From NCBI GenBank assembly GCA_031270205.1, contig JAISYA010000237.1, positions 1 through 13,891 of the forward strand: a DNA stretch of 13,891 nucleotides, in the 5' to 3' direction. Both the position numbers and the translations under genes were made by a program. Shown one piece after another: positions 1 through 8,046 of the stretch (position 1 is the first letter of the stretch; the number at the start of each line of letters is the position of its first letter). This DNA comes from Treponema sp. GTDB lineage: Bacteria > Spirochaetota > Spirochaetia > Treponematales > Breznakiellaceae. The notes beneath the pieces are model-generated. The model did not search any database and had not been told where the DNA came from. It saw only the letters and a list, made by a program, of their open reading frames with translations.

Positions 1-188
1 GCATTGAGGACAGCTACCGGAAAAGAAAGCTGGAGCGGCTTATTGCGCTTTCCGGCAGCGAAATTACCGCCGCCTTTCAGGCGCTCGCGTCACAAAACGC
101 CCTCTGCCCGGTCATCATCACCGGCACAAAAAATGCCGAGCAGGCCGCAAAAGCGCTGGGAACAGAGATGAATATTCTGCCGGTATAG
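1..188 (+). CDS. C-terminal fragment of an unidentified protein
   Basis: An open frame runs in from the left edge (first full codon at position 3) and stops at TAG 186-188, giving 61 residues. The visible part starts with a basic helix (YRKRKLERL) and continues as an alternating helix/strand pattern with a hydrophobic strand (CPVIITG) and a final helix (NAEQAAKALG) before MNILPV. This looks like the last part of an alpha/beta domain. The codons resemble those of the other genes here, so I take it as a real gene cut by the window edge. I do not recognise the family and assign no function. No clear terminator follows; the next feature is a tRNA on the opposite strand. Confidence 0.6.
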   Translation, partial: IEDSYRKRKLERLIALSGSEITAAFQALASQNALCPVIITGTKNAEQAAKALGTEMNILPV

Positions 189-223
189 AGCAGGAATTTA
201 ACCGCAAACAGCAAGGAACGATA

Positions 224-297
224 CGCGACACGGCCGACTCGAACGGCCCACCTGCGGCTTAGAAGGCCGCTGCTCTATCCGGATGAGCTAGTGTCGC
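224..297 (-). tRNA. tRNA-Arg (anticodon TCT)
   Basis: Read on the minus strand, the sequence folds into a complete cloverleaf. The acceptor stem GCGACAC/GTGTCGC is perfect over 7 bp. The D arm is GCTC/GAGC with a GG-containing loop. The anticodon arm is GCGGC-CTTCTAA-GCCGC, giving anticodon TCT, which reads AGA (Arg). The variable loop has 5 nt, and the T arm is GGCCG-TTCGAGT-CGGCC. The discriminator base is G at 224, and CCA is not encoded, so it would be added after transcription. All stems are fully paired, so the gene looks functional. Confidence 0.95.
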
Positions 298-312
298 GGG
301 TAGGTATATTTT

Positions 313-323
313 GGCATAATGCC
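313..323 (-). promoter_or_regulatory. 11-bp palindrome in the tRNA-Arg upstream region
   Basis: GGCAT-A-ATGCC is a perfect odd-centred dyad lying 15 bp upstream of the tRNA 5' end, within the stretch where its promoter should be. On the minus strand TATACC lies just before the tRNA and could be a -10 box, but no good -35 box stands at a normal distance. It may be a small operator or chance. The rest of 298-542 shows no gene, tRNA or strong terminator. Confidence 0.2.
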
Positions 324-542
324 TGTCGAATTGCAAGATTGCGCGATGCCCTGGATTATAACGCGCGAAACGCAGCAAACTGCCGGGCTATGTGTATTCT
401 CAAGCATTACCATAAGAATGAACCTTCTCTCCAGGCCTGCGGCAGCCTTCCCCTGGCCGCGTTACAGATAAAACCATGCCGGCCAGAGGGTGTTTTCGGG
501 AATATTGTAATGCGCCCGCTCTGGTTTGCCTGCAATTTGATC

Positions 543-571
543 TTGTATAAAAAAATATGCCGCTATATATT
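543..571 (+). promoter_or_regulatory. Candidate promoter for the lipoprotein gene
   Basis: TTGTAT at 543-548 and TATATT at 566-571 are separated by 17 bp, a standard sigma-70 arrangement with a weak -35 and a good -10. Transcription would begin about 578-580, at or next to the ATG at 580. This agrees with the absence of a Shine-Dalgarno sequence there. An alternative -10 (TATAAA at 546-551) lacks a convincing -35. Confidence 0.4.
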
Positions 572-579
572 AAAATTCT

Positions 580-1920
580 ATGGGATCCGCTGAATTTTTT
601 TTCAAATCAACAAAGTTTCCCCTGTGCTGCGCGGCGGCTCTCCTCGTTTTTTCCTGCGCTACCGGCTCATTCACGAAACTTGACAACGCGGCGGAAGATT
701 CCCGTTACGCTGAAAGCGCCGCGCTTTTGGAAAAGAGAAAAAATTCCCTGTACGCGGGTTCAAAGGACCGCCTGCTCTATCTTCTGGACAAGGGTATGCT
801 CAGTCACTATGCGGGAGATTATGCGGAATCTTCCCGGCTCCTTGAAAGCGGCGAACAGGCGATAGAAGCGGCGTATACCAGAAGTGTTACACGGGAAATT
901 GGTTCCTATTTGTTAAACGACACCGTCCTGGAATATCCGGGCGAGGATTACGAGGATATCTACATAAATTCTTTTAACGCGCTTAACTATTATTACCGGG
1001 GAAATCTTGAGGACGCCATGGTTGAAATCCGGCGGATGAACAACAAGACGGCGCGGCTTTCGACAAAATACAATGTGATTACAACGGCGCTCCAGAAAGA
1101 AGCCCTTGAACTTGGGCAGGGGAATCTTCCCGCTAATCTCCAGGCGGCCGGGAAGTTTACCGATTCGGCGCTGGCCCGCTATCTGGGGCTCTTGTTTTAC
1201 CGGAGCGAGGGACTGTATGATGACGCGCGGATTGACAGCGAAGGACTGCGGCTTGCCTTTGCCAACGCCCCTTCCGTGTACAATTATCCGGCGCCTTCTT
1301 CCATTTCCGGCGAACTGAATATTCCCAAAGGCATGGCCCGGTTTAACGCGATTGCCTTTAGCGGACTTTCTCCGGTCAAGCAGAGCCGCACGCTCCGAAT
1401 CCCCCTGCCCGGTCCGCGCTGGGCTAAAATCGCCCTGCCGGAGCTGGAACACCGCCCTTCCGAGGTAACACAAATTGAAGTCGTGTTTGATCACGGCCAG
1501 CGCTTCAAGCTGGAACTGCTGGAAAATATTGAAGCGGTAACGCGGGAAACGTTCAAGGCCCGTCAAAATGTTATTTATTTAAAATCAATATTACGCGCCA
1601 TGGTTAAAGGCCTCAGCTCCTCGGCGCTGGATATTGCCGCGCAGGAAACAGAGGAGGAAGCCGAAATCTCCCTGATTCTCGGCATCCTCAGCATTAGCAC
1701 CCAGATTTTCGCGGAGGCAAGTGAACAGGCGGACCTCCGCATTTCCCGCTATTTCCCCGCCAGGGCTTATGTGGGCGGCTTCAATATCGCGCCGGGGATT
1801 TATTCCTTTAAGATAAACTATTACAACAAATCCGGAAAGGTGATCGATTCGATACGCTACGACAATATGAGCATCAAGGAAGGCGCCCTGAACCTCGCCG
1901 AAGCGGTTTGTCTGAAGTAA
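580..1920 (+). CDS. COG3014-like lipoprotein, function unknown
   Basis: The 446-residue product begins with a basic/hydrophobic signal (K9, K12, then a run ending LLVFSC). Cys26 is the likely lipidated residue; the lipobox is loose, as is common in spirochaetes. Residues about 60-100 look TPR-like, with repeated small residues and YAGDYAES. Residues about 118-155 (GEDYEDIYIN, then ALNYYYRGNLEDAMVEIRR) match my memory of the conserved core of the uncharacterised COG3014 family. The C-terminal half is predicted beta-rich. It is probably anchored to a membrane facing the periplasm; its job is unknown. ATG 580 is the only good start before the signal peptide, although it has no Shine-Dalgarno sequence. 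The gene converges on nifJ across 147 bp, where GCGGC/GCCGC (1942-1957) can pair but no T-run follows, so I call no terminator. Confidence 0.75.
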   Translation: MGSAEFFFKSTKFPLCCAAALLVFSCATGSFTKLDNAAEDSRYAESAALLEKRKNSLYAGSKDRLLYLLDKGMLSHYAGDYAESSRLLESGEQAIEAAYTRSVTREIGSYLLNDTVLEYPGEDYEDIYINSFNALNYYYRGNLEDAMVEIRRMNNKTARLSTKYNVITTALQKEALELGQGNLPANLQAAGKFTDSALARYLGLLFYRSEGLYDDARIDSEGLRLAFANAPSVYNYPAPSSISGELNIPKGMARFNAIAFSGLSPVKQSRTLRIPLPGPRWAKIALPELEHRPSEVTQIEVVFDHGQRFKLELLENIEAVTRETFKARQNVIYLKSILRAMVKGLSSSALDIAAQETEEEAEISLILGILSISTQIFAEASEQADLRISRYFPARAYVGGFNIAPGIYSFKINYYNKSGKVIDSIRYDNMSIKEGALNLAEAVCLK

Positions 1921-2067
1921 GAAGGAGACCCCTGCCCAAACGCGGCGGCCCAGCCGCTGTAACGTTTGAGCAGACTCCCCTTCCCTGTGCCGGCAGTTTG
2001 CCGCGTCTCGCGCCCCCAAAAATCACCTGAGGGCAATTTTTTACCCTGCAAACCGCTTGGCAGGCTG

Positions 2068-5000
2068 CTAGAACGGCCTTTCAGCCAGATACTTGTACTC
2101 CTTCCATACCCGCTCGACCTGGGCTTTCGCTTTGGCGAGGAGCGTGTCGGCGCGGTCGGCGCTGGCGGCTTTGAGGCTTTTGAAGCGGACTTCCTTGTAC
2201 ATGAAATCCTCAAGGCTCGTGGCCGGATCCTTCGAGTCAAGCTGGAAGGGATTTTTGCCTTCGGCTTTGAGGCGCGGATCGTAGCGGTACAGGGGCCAGA
2301 GGCCGCAGGTAACCGCCGCCTTGCCCTGTTCAAGGCCTTTCGACATATCAATACCGTGGTTGATGCAGTGGGAGTAGGCGATGATGATCGAGGGGCCGTC
2401 GTAGGATTCCGCTTCGCGGAAGGCCTTGATGGTCTGGGCCATGTTCGCGCCCATGGAGATTTTGGCGGTATATACATAGCCGTAGCTCATGGCCATCGCA
2501 CCCAGGTCCTTTTTGGTGATGTCCTTGCCCGCCGCGGCGAACTTGGCAATCGCGCCGACCGGGGTGGCCTTGGACATCTGTCCGCCGGTGTTGGAGTAGA
2601 CCTCGGTGTCCATTACGAGGAGGTTCACATTCCGGCCCGAAGCGATGACGTGGTCAAGGCCGCCGTAACCGATGTCGTAGCCCCAGCCGTCGCCGCCCAG
2701 TATCCACACCGAGCGCTTGATGAAGTAGTCGGCCAGCGAGAGGAGCATTTGGGCGGTGGGCCTGGAATCGGCCCTGAGGGCGGCTTTCAGCTCGTCCACG
2801 TTTTTGCGCTGCTCTTCAATCGCGGCGTCATCGGCCTGGGTGTTGGCGAGTATCTTGTCGAGCAGGGCGGCGCAGATGCCTTCGCCCCTGGCCCTGGCGG
2901 CCATTTCCCCGGCGTGTACGCTCAGCTTGTCGCTGGTGAGCCGCATGCCCATGCCGAATTCGGCGGCGTCCTCAAAAAGGCTGTTGGACCAGACCGGCCC
3001 GCGGCCGTCGGCCCGCTTGCAGTAGGGAGTGGTGGGCAGGTTGCCGCCGTAGATCGAGGAACAGCCGGTGGCGTTGGCGATAACCGCCCGGTCGCCGAAA
3101 AGCTGGGAGAGGAGTTTCACGTAGGGAGTCTCGCCGCAGCCGCCGCACGCGCCGGAGAATTCAAAGAGGGGCCGCTTGTAGGCAAGGCCCTTGGTAGAGC
3201 CAAGGTTGAGTTCCGCGGCGGGAGTTTCGGGCAGGCCCTGGAAATATTCCCAGACCGCCACCTGTTCGGTGTGATATTCCGGATCATCGGAATAGGATTT
3301 CCATGACAGGGCGCAGGGCTTACTCTGATCTTTGGAGACCGGGCAGGCGTTGATGCACACGCCGCATTCCATGCAGTCCTCGGCGGAAATGACCAGGGTC
3401 GCTTTTTTGCCGTCCACTGCCTTGGGTTTGATGGCGGCGGTCTTGAAGCCCCTGGGGGCTTTTGCCGCTTCGGCGTCGCTCAGGTTCTTCATGCGGATAC
3501 AGGCGTGGGAACAAACCGCCGAACAGTTGCCGCACTGGATACAGACCTCAGGATTCCACACGGGTACCCGCTCGGCCACGGAGCGCTTTTCGTACTGGGT
3601 AGTGCCGGTGGGGAAAGTTCCGTCTTCGGGAATTTTGCTTACCGGGAGCTTGTCCCCTTCCTGGATAGACATGGTTCCCAGCACTTCCCTGATCCAGTTG
3701 TCTTTGGCCGCGGCAAAGGGTTTTTTCATGTGGATAGCGCCTTCGGTCGAGGAAGGATACTTCACTTCTTCAACCGCAAGCAGGGCCGCGTCAACGGTCT
3801 TGTAGTTTTTCTCGACTACGTCCGCGCCTTTTTTGCCGTAAGACTTCTCGATGAATTTCTTCATATACTTCACCGCTTCGTCCTGGGGCAGCACGCCCGA
3901 AATCTTGAAATAGGCGGCCTGCATGACCGTGTTGATCCGGTTGCCCATGCCGCTGTTGCGGGCAATCTCGGCGGCGTCAATCACAAAAAACCGTACCTTC
4001 TTGTCGATGATCCGCTGCTGGGCTTCCACCGGAATTTCTTTCCATATATCGGCCGCCTTAAAGGGGCTGTTGAGGAGGAAGGTGCCGCCTTCCTTGATAT
4101 TGGCCAGCATGTCGTAGGTTTCCATGTAGGAGAACTTATGGCAGGCCAGGAAATCCGCCTTGGTGATAAGGTAGGGCCGCCGGATAGCGCCCTTGCCGAA
4201 GCGCAGGTGCGAAACAGTGAAGCCGCCGGACTTTTTGGAGTCGTAAGAGAAATAGGCCTGGGCGTTCAGATCCGGTTTGGCGTCGCCGATAATCTTGATC
4301 GAGTTTTTGTTCGCGCCTACCGTGCCGTCCGAACCGAGGCCGTAGAACATCGCCTCGTTCATGCCCTCTTCGGCCAGCACAAAGTGCTCGTCATAGTCCA
4401 GGCTCTTGCCCTGTACGTCGTCCTTGATGCCCACGATGAAGCTTTCAACCTGCCTGCCCGAAAGATTTTCGTAAACGGCCTTGACCATGGCGGGGGTGAA
4501 TTCCTTGGAACCGAGGCCGTAGCGGCCGCCGATGATCCGGGGGAACTGGAATTTCCAGGGGGCGTTTCCCCGCTGGGTAACAATCCCGCAGGCGCTGATC
4601 ACGTCTTCAAAGAGCGGCTCGCCCAGAGCGCCCGGGTCTTTGGTGCGGTCCAGCACGGCGATGGATTTTACCGTGGCCGGCAGGGCCTTTACAAAGAGTT
4701 CCGCGTCAAAAGGCCGGTACAGCCGCACTTTGACCATGCCCACTTTTTCTCCCGTGCTGTTCAGATAATCCACAGTTTCTTCGCAGGTATCCGCGCCGGA
4801 ACCCATGATGACGATCACCCGCTCGGCGTCTTTCGCCCCGTGGTAGTCAAACACGTGATACGAGCGCCCGCTGAGCTTGGCGAACTTGTCCATCTCGGCC
4901 TGCACGATCCCCGGTACTTTTTCGTAGTAGCGGTTAACCCCTTCACGGCCCTGGAAATAGGTGTCCGGGTTTTGGGCCGTGCCCCTGATCGAGGGACTCT

Positions 5001-5634
5001 CCGGGGTAAGCCCCCGCAGACGGTGGGCGCGCACCATCTCGTCGTCGATCATCTGCCGCATCACCTCGTAGGAGATCTCCTCGATCTTTTGCAGCTCGTG
5101 ACTGGTACGGAAACCGTCAAAGAAGTGGAGGAAGGGCGTCCGCGCGCGCAGGGTGGCAGCGTGGGCGATAAGGGCCATATCCATCACTTCCTGCACATTG
5201 TTGGAAGCGATCATTGCCCAGCCGGTTTGACGGCAGGCCATCACGTCCTGATGATCGCCAAAAATCGAAAGGCTGGAAGTAGCCAGCGCCCGCGCGGCGA
5301 TATGGAAGACCGTGGAGCTCAGCTCGCCGGCGATCTTGTACATATTGGGGATCATCAGCAGCAACCCCTGGGAAGCGGTGAAGGTGGTGGAAAGCGCGCC
5401 GGTGGTCAGGGCCCCGTGCACCGCCCCCGCCGCTCCCGCTTCGGACTGCATCTCCACAACATCGGGGATGCTTCCCCACAGGTTTCTGCGTCCCTGGGCG
5501 GAAAATTCATCCGAGAATTCCCCCATCGGACTGGAAGGGGTAATCGGATAAATCGCGATTACCTCACTCAGCGCGTGGGCCACATAAGCCGCAGCGTTGT
5601 TACCGTCAATCATAACCATCTTTTTTTCAGCCAT
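2068..5634 (-). CDS. nifJ: Pyruvate:ferredoxin (flavodoxin) oxidoreductase
   Basis: This 1188-residue single-chain enzyme oxidises pyruvate with CoA to acetyl-CoA and CO2, passing electrons to ferredoxin or flavodoxin in the cytoplasm. The length is normal for the homodimeric family. Visible landmarks are YPITPSSPMGE (29-39) in the N-terminal domain, GLGSDGTVGANKNS (432-445) in the gamma-like domain, and two [4Fe-4S] motifs with cysteines 698/701/704/708 and 754/757/760/764. The proximal-cluster residues are probably C830, C833 and C858. The thiamine-diphosphate site is GDGWGYDIGYGGLDH (981-995) with VYSNTGGQ (1012-1019). The Pro that usually follows the fourth Cys of the first cluster is Ser709 here, a minor variation. 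The start is fixed by GAGGAAA 6 nt upstream of ATG, and a strong promoter lies just before it. It is divergent from purB and appears monocistronic. It is probably central to fermentative energy metabolism. Confidence 0.97.
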   Translation of the reverse strand: MAEKKMVMIDGNNAAAYVAHALSEVIAIYPITPSSPMGEFSDEFSAQGRRNLWGSIPDVVEMQSEAGAAGAVHGALTTGALSTTFTASQGLLLMIPNMYKIAGELSSTVFHIAARALATSSLSIFGDHQDVMACRQTGWAMIASNNVQEVMDMALIAHAATLRARTPFLHFFDGFRTSHELQKIEEISYEVMRQMIDDEMVRAHRLRGLTPESPSIRGTAQNPDTYFQGREGVNRYYEKVPGIVQAEMDKFAKLSGRSYHVFDYHGAKDAERVIVIMGSGADTCEETVDYLNSTGEKVGMVKVRLYRPFDAELFVKALPATVKSIAVLDRTKDPGALGEPLFEDVISACGIVTQRGNAPWKFQFPRIIGGRYGLGSKEFTPAMVKAVYENLSGRQVESFIVGIKDDVQGKSLDYDEHFVLAEEGMNEAMFYGLGSDGTVGANKNSIKIIGDAKPDLNAQAYFSYDSKKSGGFTVSHLRFGKGAIRRPYLITKADFLACHKFSYMETYDMLANIKEGGTFLLNSPFKAADIWKEIPVEAQQRIIDKKVRFFVIDAAEIARNSGMGNRINTVMQAAYFKISGVLPQDEAVKYMKKFIEKSYGKKGADVVEKNYKTVDAALLAVEEVKYPSSTEGAIHMKKPFAAAKDNWIREVLGTMSIQEGDKLPVSKIPEDGTFPTGTTQYEKRSVAERVPVWNPEVCIQCGNCSAVCSHACIRMKNLSDAEAAKAPRGFKTAAIKPKAVDGKKATLVISAEDCMECGVCINACPVSKDQSKPCALSWKSYSDDPEYHTEQVAVWEYFQGLPETPAAELNLGSTKGLAYKRPLFEFSGACGGCGETPYVKLLSQLFGDRAVIANATGCSSIYGGNLPTTPYCKRADGRGPVWSNSLFEDAAEFGMGMRLTSDKLSVHAGEMAARARGEGICAALLDKILANTQADDAAIEEQRKNVDELKAALRADSRPTAQMLLSLADYFIKRSVWILGGDGWGYDIGYGGLDHVIASGRNVNLLVMDTEVYSNTGGQMSKATPVGAIAKFAAAGKDITKKDLGAMAMSYGYVYTAKISMGANMAQTIKAFREAESYDGPSIIIAYSHCINHGIDMSKGLEQGKAAVTCGLWPLYRYDPRLKAEGKNPFQLDSKDPATSLEDFMYKEVRFKSLKAASADRADTLLAKAKAQVERVWKEYKYLAERPF

Positions 5635-5664
5635 TCGTTTCCTCAGTATTGGTAGGATACTGTT

Positions 5665-5693
5665 ATTCTAGTCTTTGGCGGAGAAAGTTTCAA
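5665..5693 (-). promoter_or_regulatory. nifJ promoter
   Basis: On the minus strand TTGAAA (5688-5693) and TAGAAT (5665-5670) are separated by exactly 17 bp, giving two near-consensus sigma-70 hexamers. Transcription should start near 5658, leaving a leader of about 24 nt that contains the GAGGAAA ribosome-binding site of nifJ. Confidence 0.75.
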
Positions 5694-5713
5694 GTATACG
5701 AATTTCAAGTATA
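5688..5713 (-). repeat. Two direct 11-bp repeats over the nifJ -35 box
   Basis: TATACTTGAAA (minus strand) occurs at 5703-5713 and again at 5688-5698, identical and 15 bp apart start to start. The downstream copy contains the nifJ -35 hexamer. Paired direct sites that include a -35 box suggest a regulator site, but a chance duplication is not excluded. Confidence 0.5.
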
Positions 5714-5736
5714 GAAGAAAAGTTCTCTCCCTTTCC

Positions 5737-5766
5737 TTGACAGCCCCCTTCCCCTTATGCCATTAT
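5737..5766 (+). promoter_or_regulatory. Candidate purB promoter
   Basis: A perfect -35 TTGACA (5737-5742) is followed after 18 bp by CATTAT (5761-5766), a 4/6 match to the -10 consensus. Transcription would then start at about 5772, on the in-frame ATG at 5772, making purB leaderless. The ATG at 5757 would lie upstream of the transcript start. Confidence 0.45.
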
Positions 5767-5771
5767 CGCGT

Positions 5772-7196
5772 ATGGAAACCCGCGATATTTTCCGCAACAT
5801 TTCGCCCCTCGACCACCGGTATTCACTCTCCGAGGAAGCCGTTTTTGAAGCGCTCACGCCCTGGCTTTCCGAGGAAGCCGCGCTTAACGCCTGCGTAAAG
5901 GCGGAGATTGCCCTTGTCCGCGCCCACCTTGCGGCGCGGGGCAGGCTCGACGACGCGGCGCAGGCGGCGCTGGAAAAGGCCGCCGGCGAAGTGCGGCCCG
6001 GCGAAGTGTACGAGGAGGAAGAGAAAACCCGCCACAATATCAGGGCGCTGGTTAATGTGCTTAAACGGAAAGTGCCGGCGGAGTTTGCGCCGCTGGTGCA
6101 CCTGGGCGCGACCAGCGCGGACATTCTGGACACGGGCCTTTCCTGGCGCATGGCCGGCGTGGTCCGCGAGGCGGTTTTACCGCTGCTCAAAAAGCTGGAA
6201 CGCCTGCTCTGTGATTTTGCCGGGCGCGAAGCGGAGACGCCGCAGGTGGGCCGCACGCACGGGCAGCACGCAGTACCCATCACCCTTGGCTTCGCGGTCG
6301 CCGAATATGTTTCCCGCCTGGGAAAATCAATTCTGGAAATCGAAAAGCGCGCGCAGGAATTAAAGGGCAAACTCTCCGGCGCGGTGGGCGCGTACAACGC
6401 CGCAAGCATGATCGCGCGGGACCCGGAAGCGCTTGAGCGCCGCTACCTTGCGGAACTCGGCCTTGAGCCTTCGGAACATTCCACGCAGCTGGTGGAGCCT
6501 GAGTACCTGCTCAGGCTGCTGTTGGAATGTAACGTAGCCTTCGGGATCATCGCCAACCTTGCCGATGATCTCCGCGGCCTGCAGCGCAGCGAAATAGGCG
6601 AAGTGCGGGAAGGCTTTGCCGCGGACCAGGTCGGCTCGTCCACCATGCCCCAGAAACGCAACCCCTGGAACTCGGAGCACGTTAAAAGTTTGTGGAAAGC
6701 CTTTATGCCGAGGGTCAACACGTTCTTCATGGATCAAATCAGCGAGCACCAGCGGGACCTTTCCAATTCGGCAAGCCAGCGTTTTATCGCCGAGTATGTC
6801 GCCGGTTTCTGCCTGGCGGTTTCCCGCATGGCCGCCGTCATCGAGGGTCTCGTCCCCGACCGGGAACGCCTGCTCGCGAACCTGCGCCGCGGCGGTATAC
6901 CCGGCGGCATCCTCGCGGAACCCGCGTATATTCTGCTGGCCGAAAGCGGCGTTTCGGACGCCCACGAAGTAATCCGCAAAATCACCCTCAAGGCCGAGCG
7001 CGAGCGCCTGAGTTTTGCCGAAGCCCTGGCCGCGGAACCCGCAGCGCTCAGGCGGATCGCCGGCAAAATGGCGGAGCTGGGCCTTGTCGCTTCCCCTGAT
7101 GAAGCGCTATCCTTCTTTGAGCGGCCGGAACGCTACAGCGGACTGGCGGCAAAAAAGGCGAAGGAATTGGCGCTGAAGTACCGCGCTTTAATGTAA
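5772..7196 (+). CDS. purB: Adenylosuccinate lyase
   Basis: The fumarase/aspartase-superfamily enzyme acts twice in purine synthesis: it splits SAICAR to AICAR and adenylosuccinate to AMP, releasing fumarate each time. With the start used here the product has 474 residues. The conserved blocks are GATSADILDT (112-121), GRTHGQHA with the catalytic His region (160-167), EHQRDLSNS (325-333), and the family signature GSSTMPQKRN (288-297) holding the mobile-loop serine. EHQRDLSNS favours PurB over fumarase, argininosuccinate lyase or aspartase. An in-frame ATG at 5757 would add MPLSR. I prefer 5772 because neither ATG has a Shine-Dalgarno sequence and the only promoter seen would start transcription at 5772. 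It is divergent from nifJ and followed after 62 bp by the DUF4469 gene. Confidence 0.93.
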   Translation: METRDIFRNISPLDHRYSLSEEAVFEALTPWLSEEAALNACVKAEIALVRAHLAARGRLDDAAQAALEKAAGEVRPGEVYEEEEKTRHNIRALVNVLKRKVPAEFAPLVHLGATSADILDTGLSWRMAGVVREAVLPLLKKLERLLCDFAGREAETPQVGRTHGQHAVPITLGFAVAEYVSRLGKSILEIEKRAQELKGKLSGAVGAYNAASMIARDPEALERRYLAELGLEPSEHSTQLVEPEYLLRLLLECNVAFGIIANLADDLRGLQRSEIGEVREGFAADQVGSSTMPQKRNPWNSEHVKSLWKAFMPRVNTFFMDQISEHQRDLSNSASQRFIAEYVAGFCLAVSRMAAVIEGLVPDRERLLANLRRGGIPGGILAEPAYILLAESGVSDAHEVIRKITLKAERERLSFAEALAAEPAALRRIAGKMAELGLVASPDEALSFFERPERYSGLAAKKAKELALKYRALM

Positions 7197-7230
7197 GGAG
7201 CGCGGACGACTAGCTGCCGCGTGCAACGGA

Positions 7231-7253
7231 TGCCGCCCGCGGCGGCAAAGGAG
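7231..7253 (+). promoter_or_regulatory. Hairpin abutting the Shine-Dalgarno of the DUF4469 gene
   Basis: TGCCGCC (7231-7237) pairs perfectly with GGCGGCA (7241-7247) around a CGC loop. The last stem base is the first A of the AAAGGAG ribosome-binding site (7247-7253), which stands 5 nt before the ATG at 7259. The RBS fixes the start. No T-run follows, so it is unlikely to be a terminator. It could modulate ribosome access or stabilise an mRNA end. Confidence 0.45.
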
Positions 7254-7258
7254 CAATC

Positions 7259-8017
7259 ATGGCACTAGATTTTACCGATACGGACGTACGGCACAGCATC
7301 ATGGCCAAGTTCGTGCGCGCCACCCTGCCGGACGCGGAGAAGCCCTACCGCCTCAAGGCCGTCATGTCGCCGGTGCTGGACATCCACGAAGTGGCCAGCA
7401 AGGCGGATGTGTATAACATCGAAACCGACCCCAAAGTCATTGAGGAGGGCTTCAACGCGGCCAGCCGGCTTATCCACTACCTCAGCGCGGACGGCTGCCG
7501 CGTCAAGACCGATCTCTTTAACACCCACTTCCGCTTTCCCGGCGGCTACGACGGCGGCGAGACCGCCCTGTCCGAAGGCATGCTGCCGCAAGTGCGGGTA
7601 CGGCCGGCGCGGTCCTTCCGCCGGTATGTCGCGGCCAACTGCACCGTGCGCATAGACGGCATCGAGGACGAGAACGGCCGCATCGGCAGCGCCCTGGACG
7701 CCAAAACCGGCGAAGTGAACGGCGCGGCCACCATCGGCAACCTGCTGACCATCCGCGGCCGCGGCCTCAAAATCGGGGGGGACGAGGCGCACCAGGCCCA
7801 GGTAGGAGTGTTTTTCCAGAGCGCCGGGCACACCGTTCGCGCCGAGTTAATCGCCGTGAACCAGAGCCGCGCGCTCAGGATAATCGTCCCCGCCCTGACG
7901 CCGGGCGCCGGGTACACCCTGCGGATATGCACGCAGCGCAGCGCCAGAGACAGCCCCGCCCTGCTGAAAAACATCCGGGAAATGCGCTCGGAGTTCAGCC
8001 TGACCGCGCGTGAGTAG
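7259..8017 (+). CDS. HU/IHF-like DNA-binding protein with C-terminal DUF4469 domain
   Basis: The 252-residue product has no signal peptide or membrane segment. Residues about 15-125 resemble the HU/IHF-type domain found in DUF4469 proteins of Bacteroidetes and spirochaetes: a helical start, then VASKADVYNIETDPKVI, a second helix (EEGFNAASRLIHYL) and a basic strand/arm region (QVRVRPARSFRRYV). Residues about 130-240 fit the Ig-like DUF4469 domain (TIGNLLTIRGRGLKI, then QVGVFF and strands to the end). The family assignment is from remembered sequence patterns and is moderate; DNA binding is inferred from the HU-like domain. The start is set by AAAGGAG 5 nt upstream of ATG. The coding sequence contains a G7 run (7775-7781). 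It lies 62 bp after purB, perhaps cotranscribed, and ends 29 bp before the 23-bp repeat array. Confidence 0.65.
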   Translation: MALDFTDTDVRHSIMAKFVRATLPDAEKPYRLKAVMSPVLDIHEVASKADVYNIETDPKVIEEGFNAASRLIHYLSADGCRVKTDLFNTHFRFPGGYDGGETALSEGMLPQVRVRPARSFRRYVAANCTVRIDGIEDENGRIGSALDAKTGEVNGAATIGNLLTIRGRGLKIGGDEAHQAQVGVFFQSAGHTVRAELIAVNQSRALRIIVPALTPGAGYTLRICTQRSARDSPALLKNIREMRSEFSLTARE

Positions 8018-8046
8018 CGGCCCGATCCGGCCGCTGCCGGGTCGAA

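Noticed and set aside
291..593. 100-codon plus-strand frame between the tRNA and the lipoprotein gene
   Set aside because: It starts inside the tRNA, covers the promoter, overlaps the lipoprotein start, and has Cys/Arg-rich composition without a ribosome-binding site.
913..1566. Minus-strand frame opposite the lipoprotein gene
   Set aside because: Antisense shadow of a gene with a signal peptide and conserved core; no motif or ribosome-binding site.
2010..2047. Intrinsic terminator between the lipoprotein gene and nifJ (T6 run at 2037-2042)
   Set aside because: Only a 4-bp GCCC/GGGC pairing with a long loop precedes the T-run, and the minus-strand hairpin nearby is followed by A, not T.
1966..3306. 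446-codon plus-strand frame covering the nifJ 3' end
   Set aside because: Also an antisense shadow: gly/val/ala-rich without motifs, and overlapping the conserved thiamine-diphosphate region of nifJ.
3505..5655. Very long plus-strand open frame opposite nifJ
   Set aside because: It is a shadow of nifJ, produced by GC-rich codon use on the opposite strand. The translation has no recognisable domain, and nifJ matches its family along its full length.
7775..7781. G7 run in the DUF4469 gene (and another G7 at 9364-9370 in the phosphodiesterase gene) as a phase-variation switch
   Set aside because: Seven bases is short for contingency switching and both frames are intact; no sign of variation can be seen in a single sequence.
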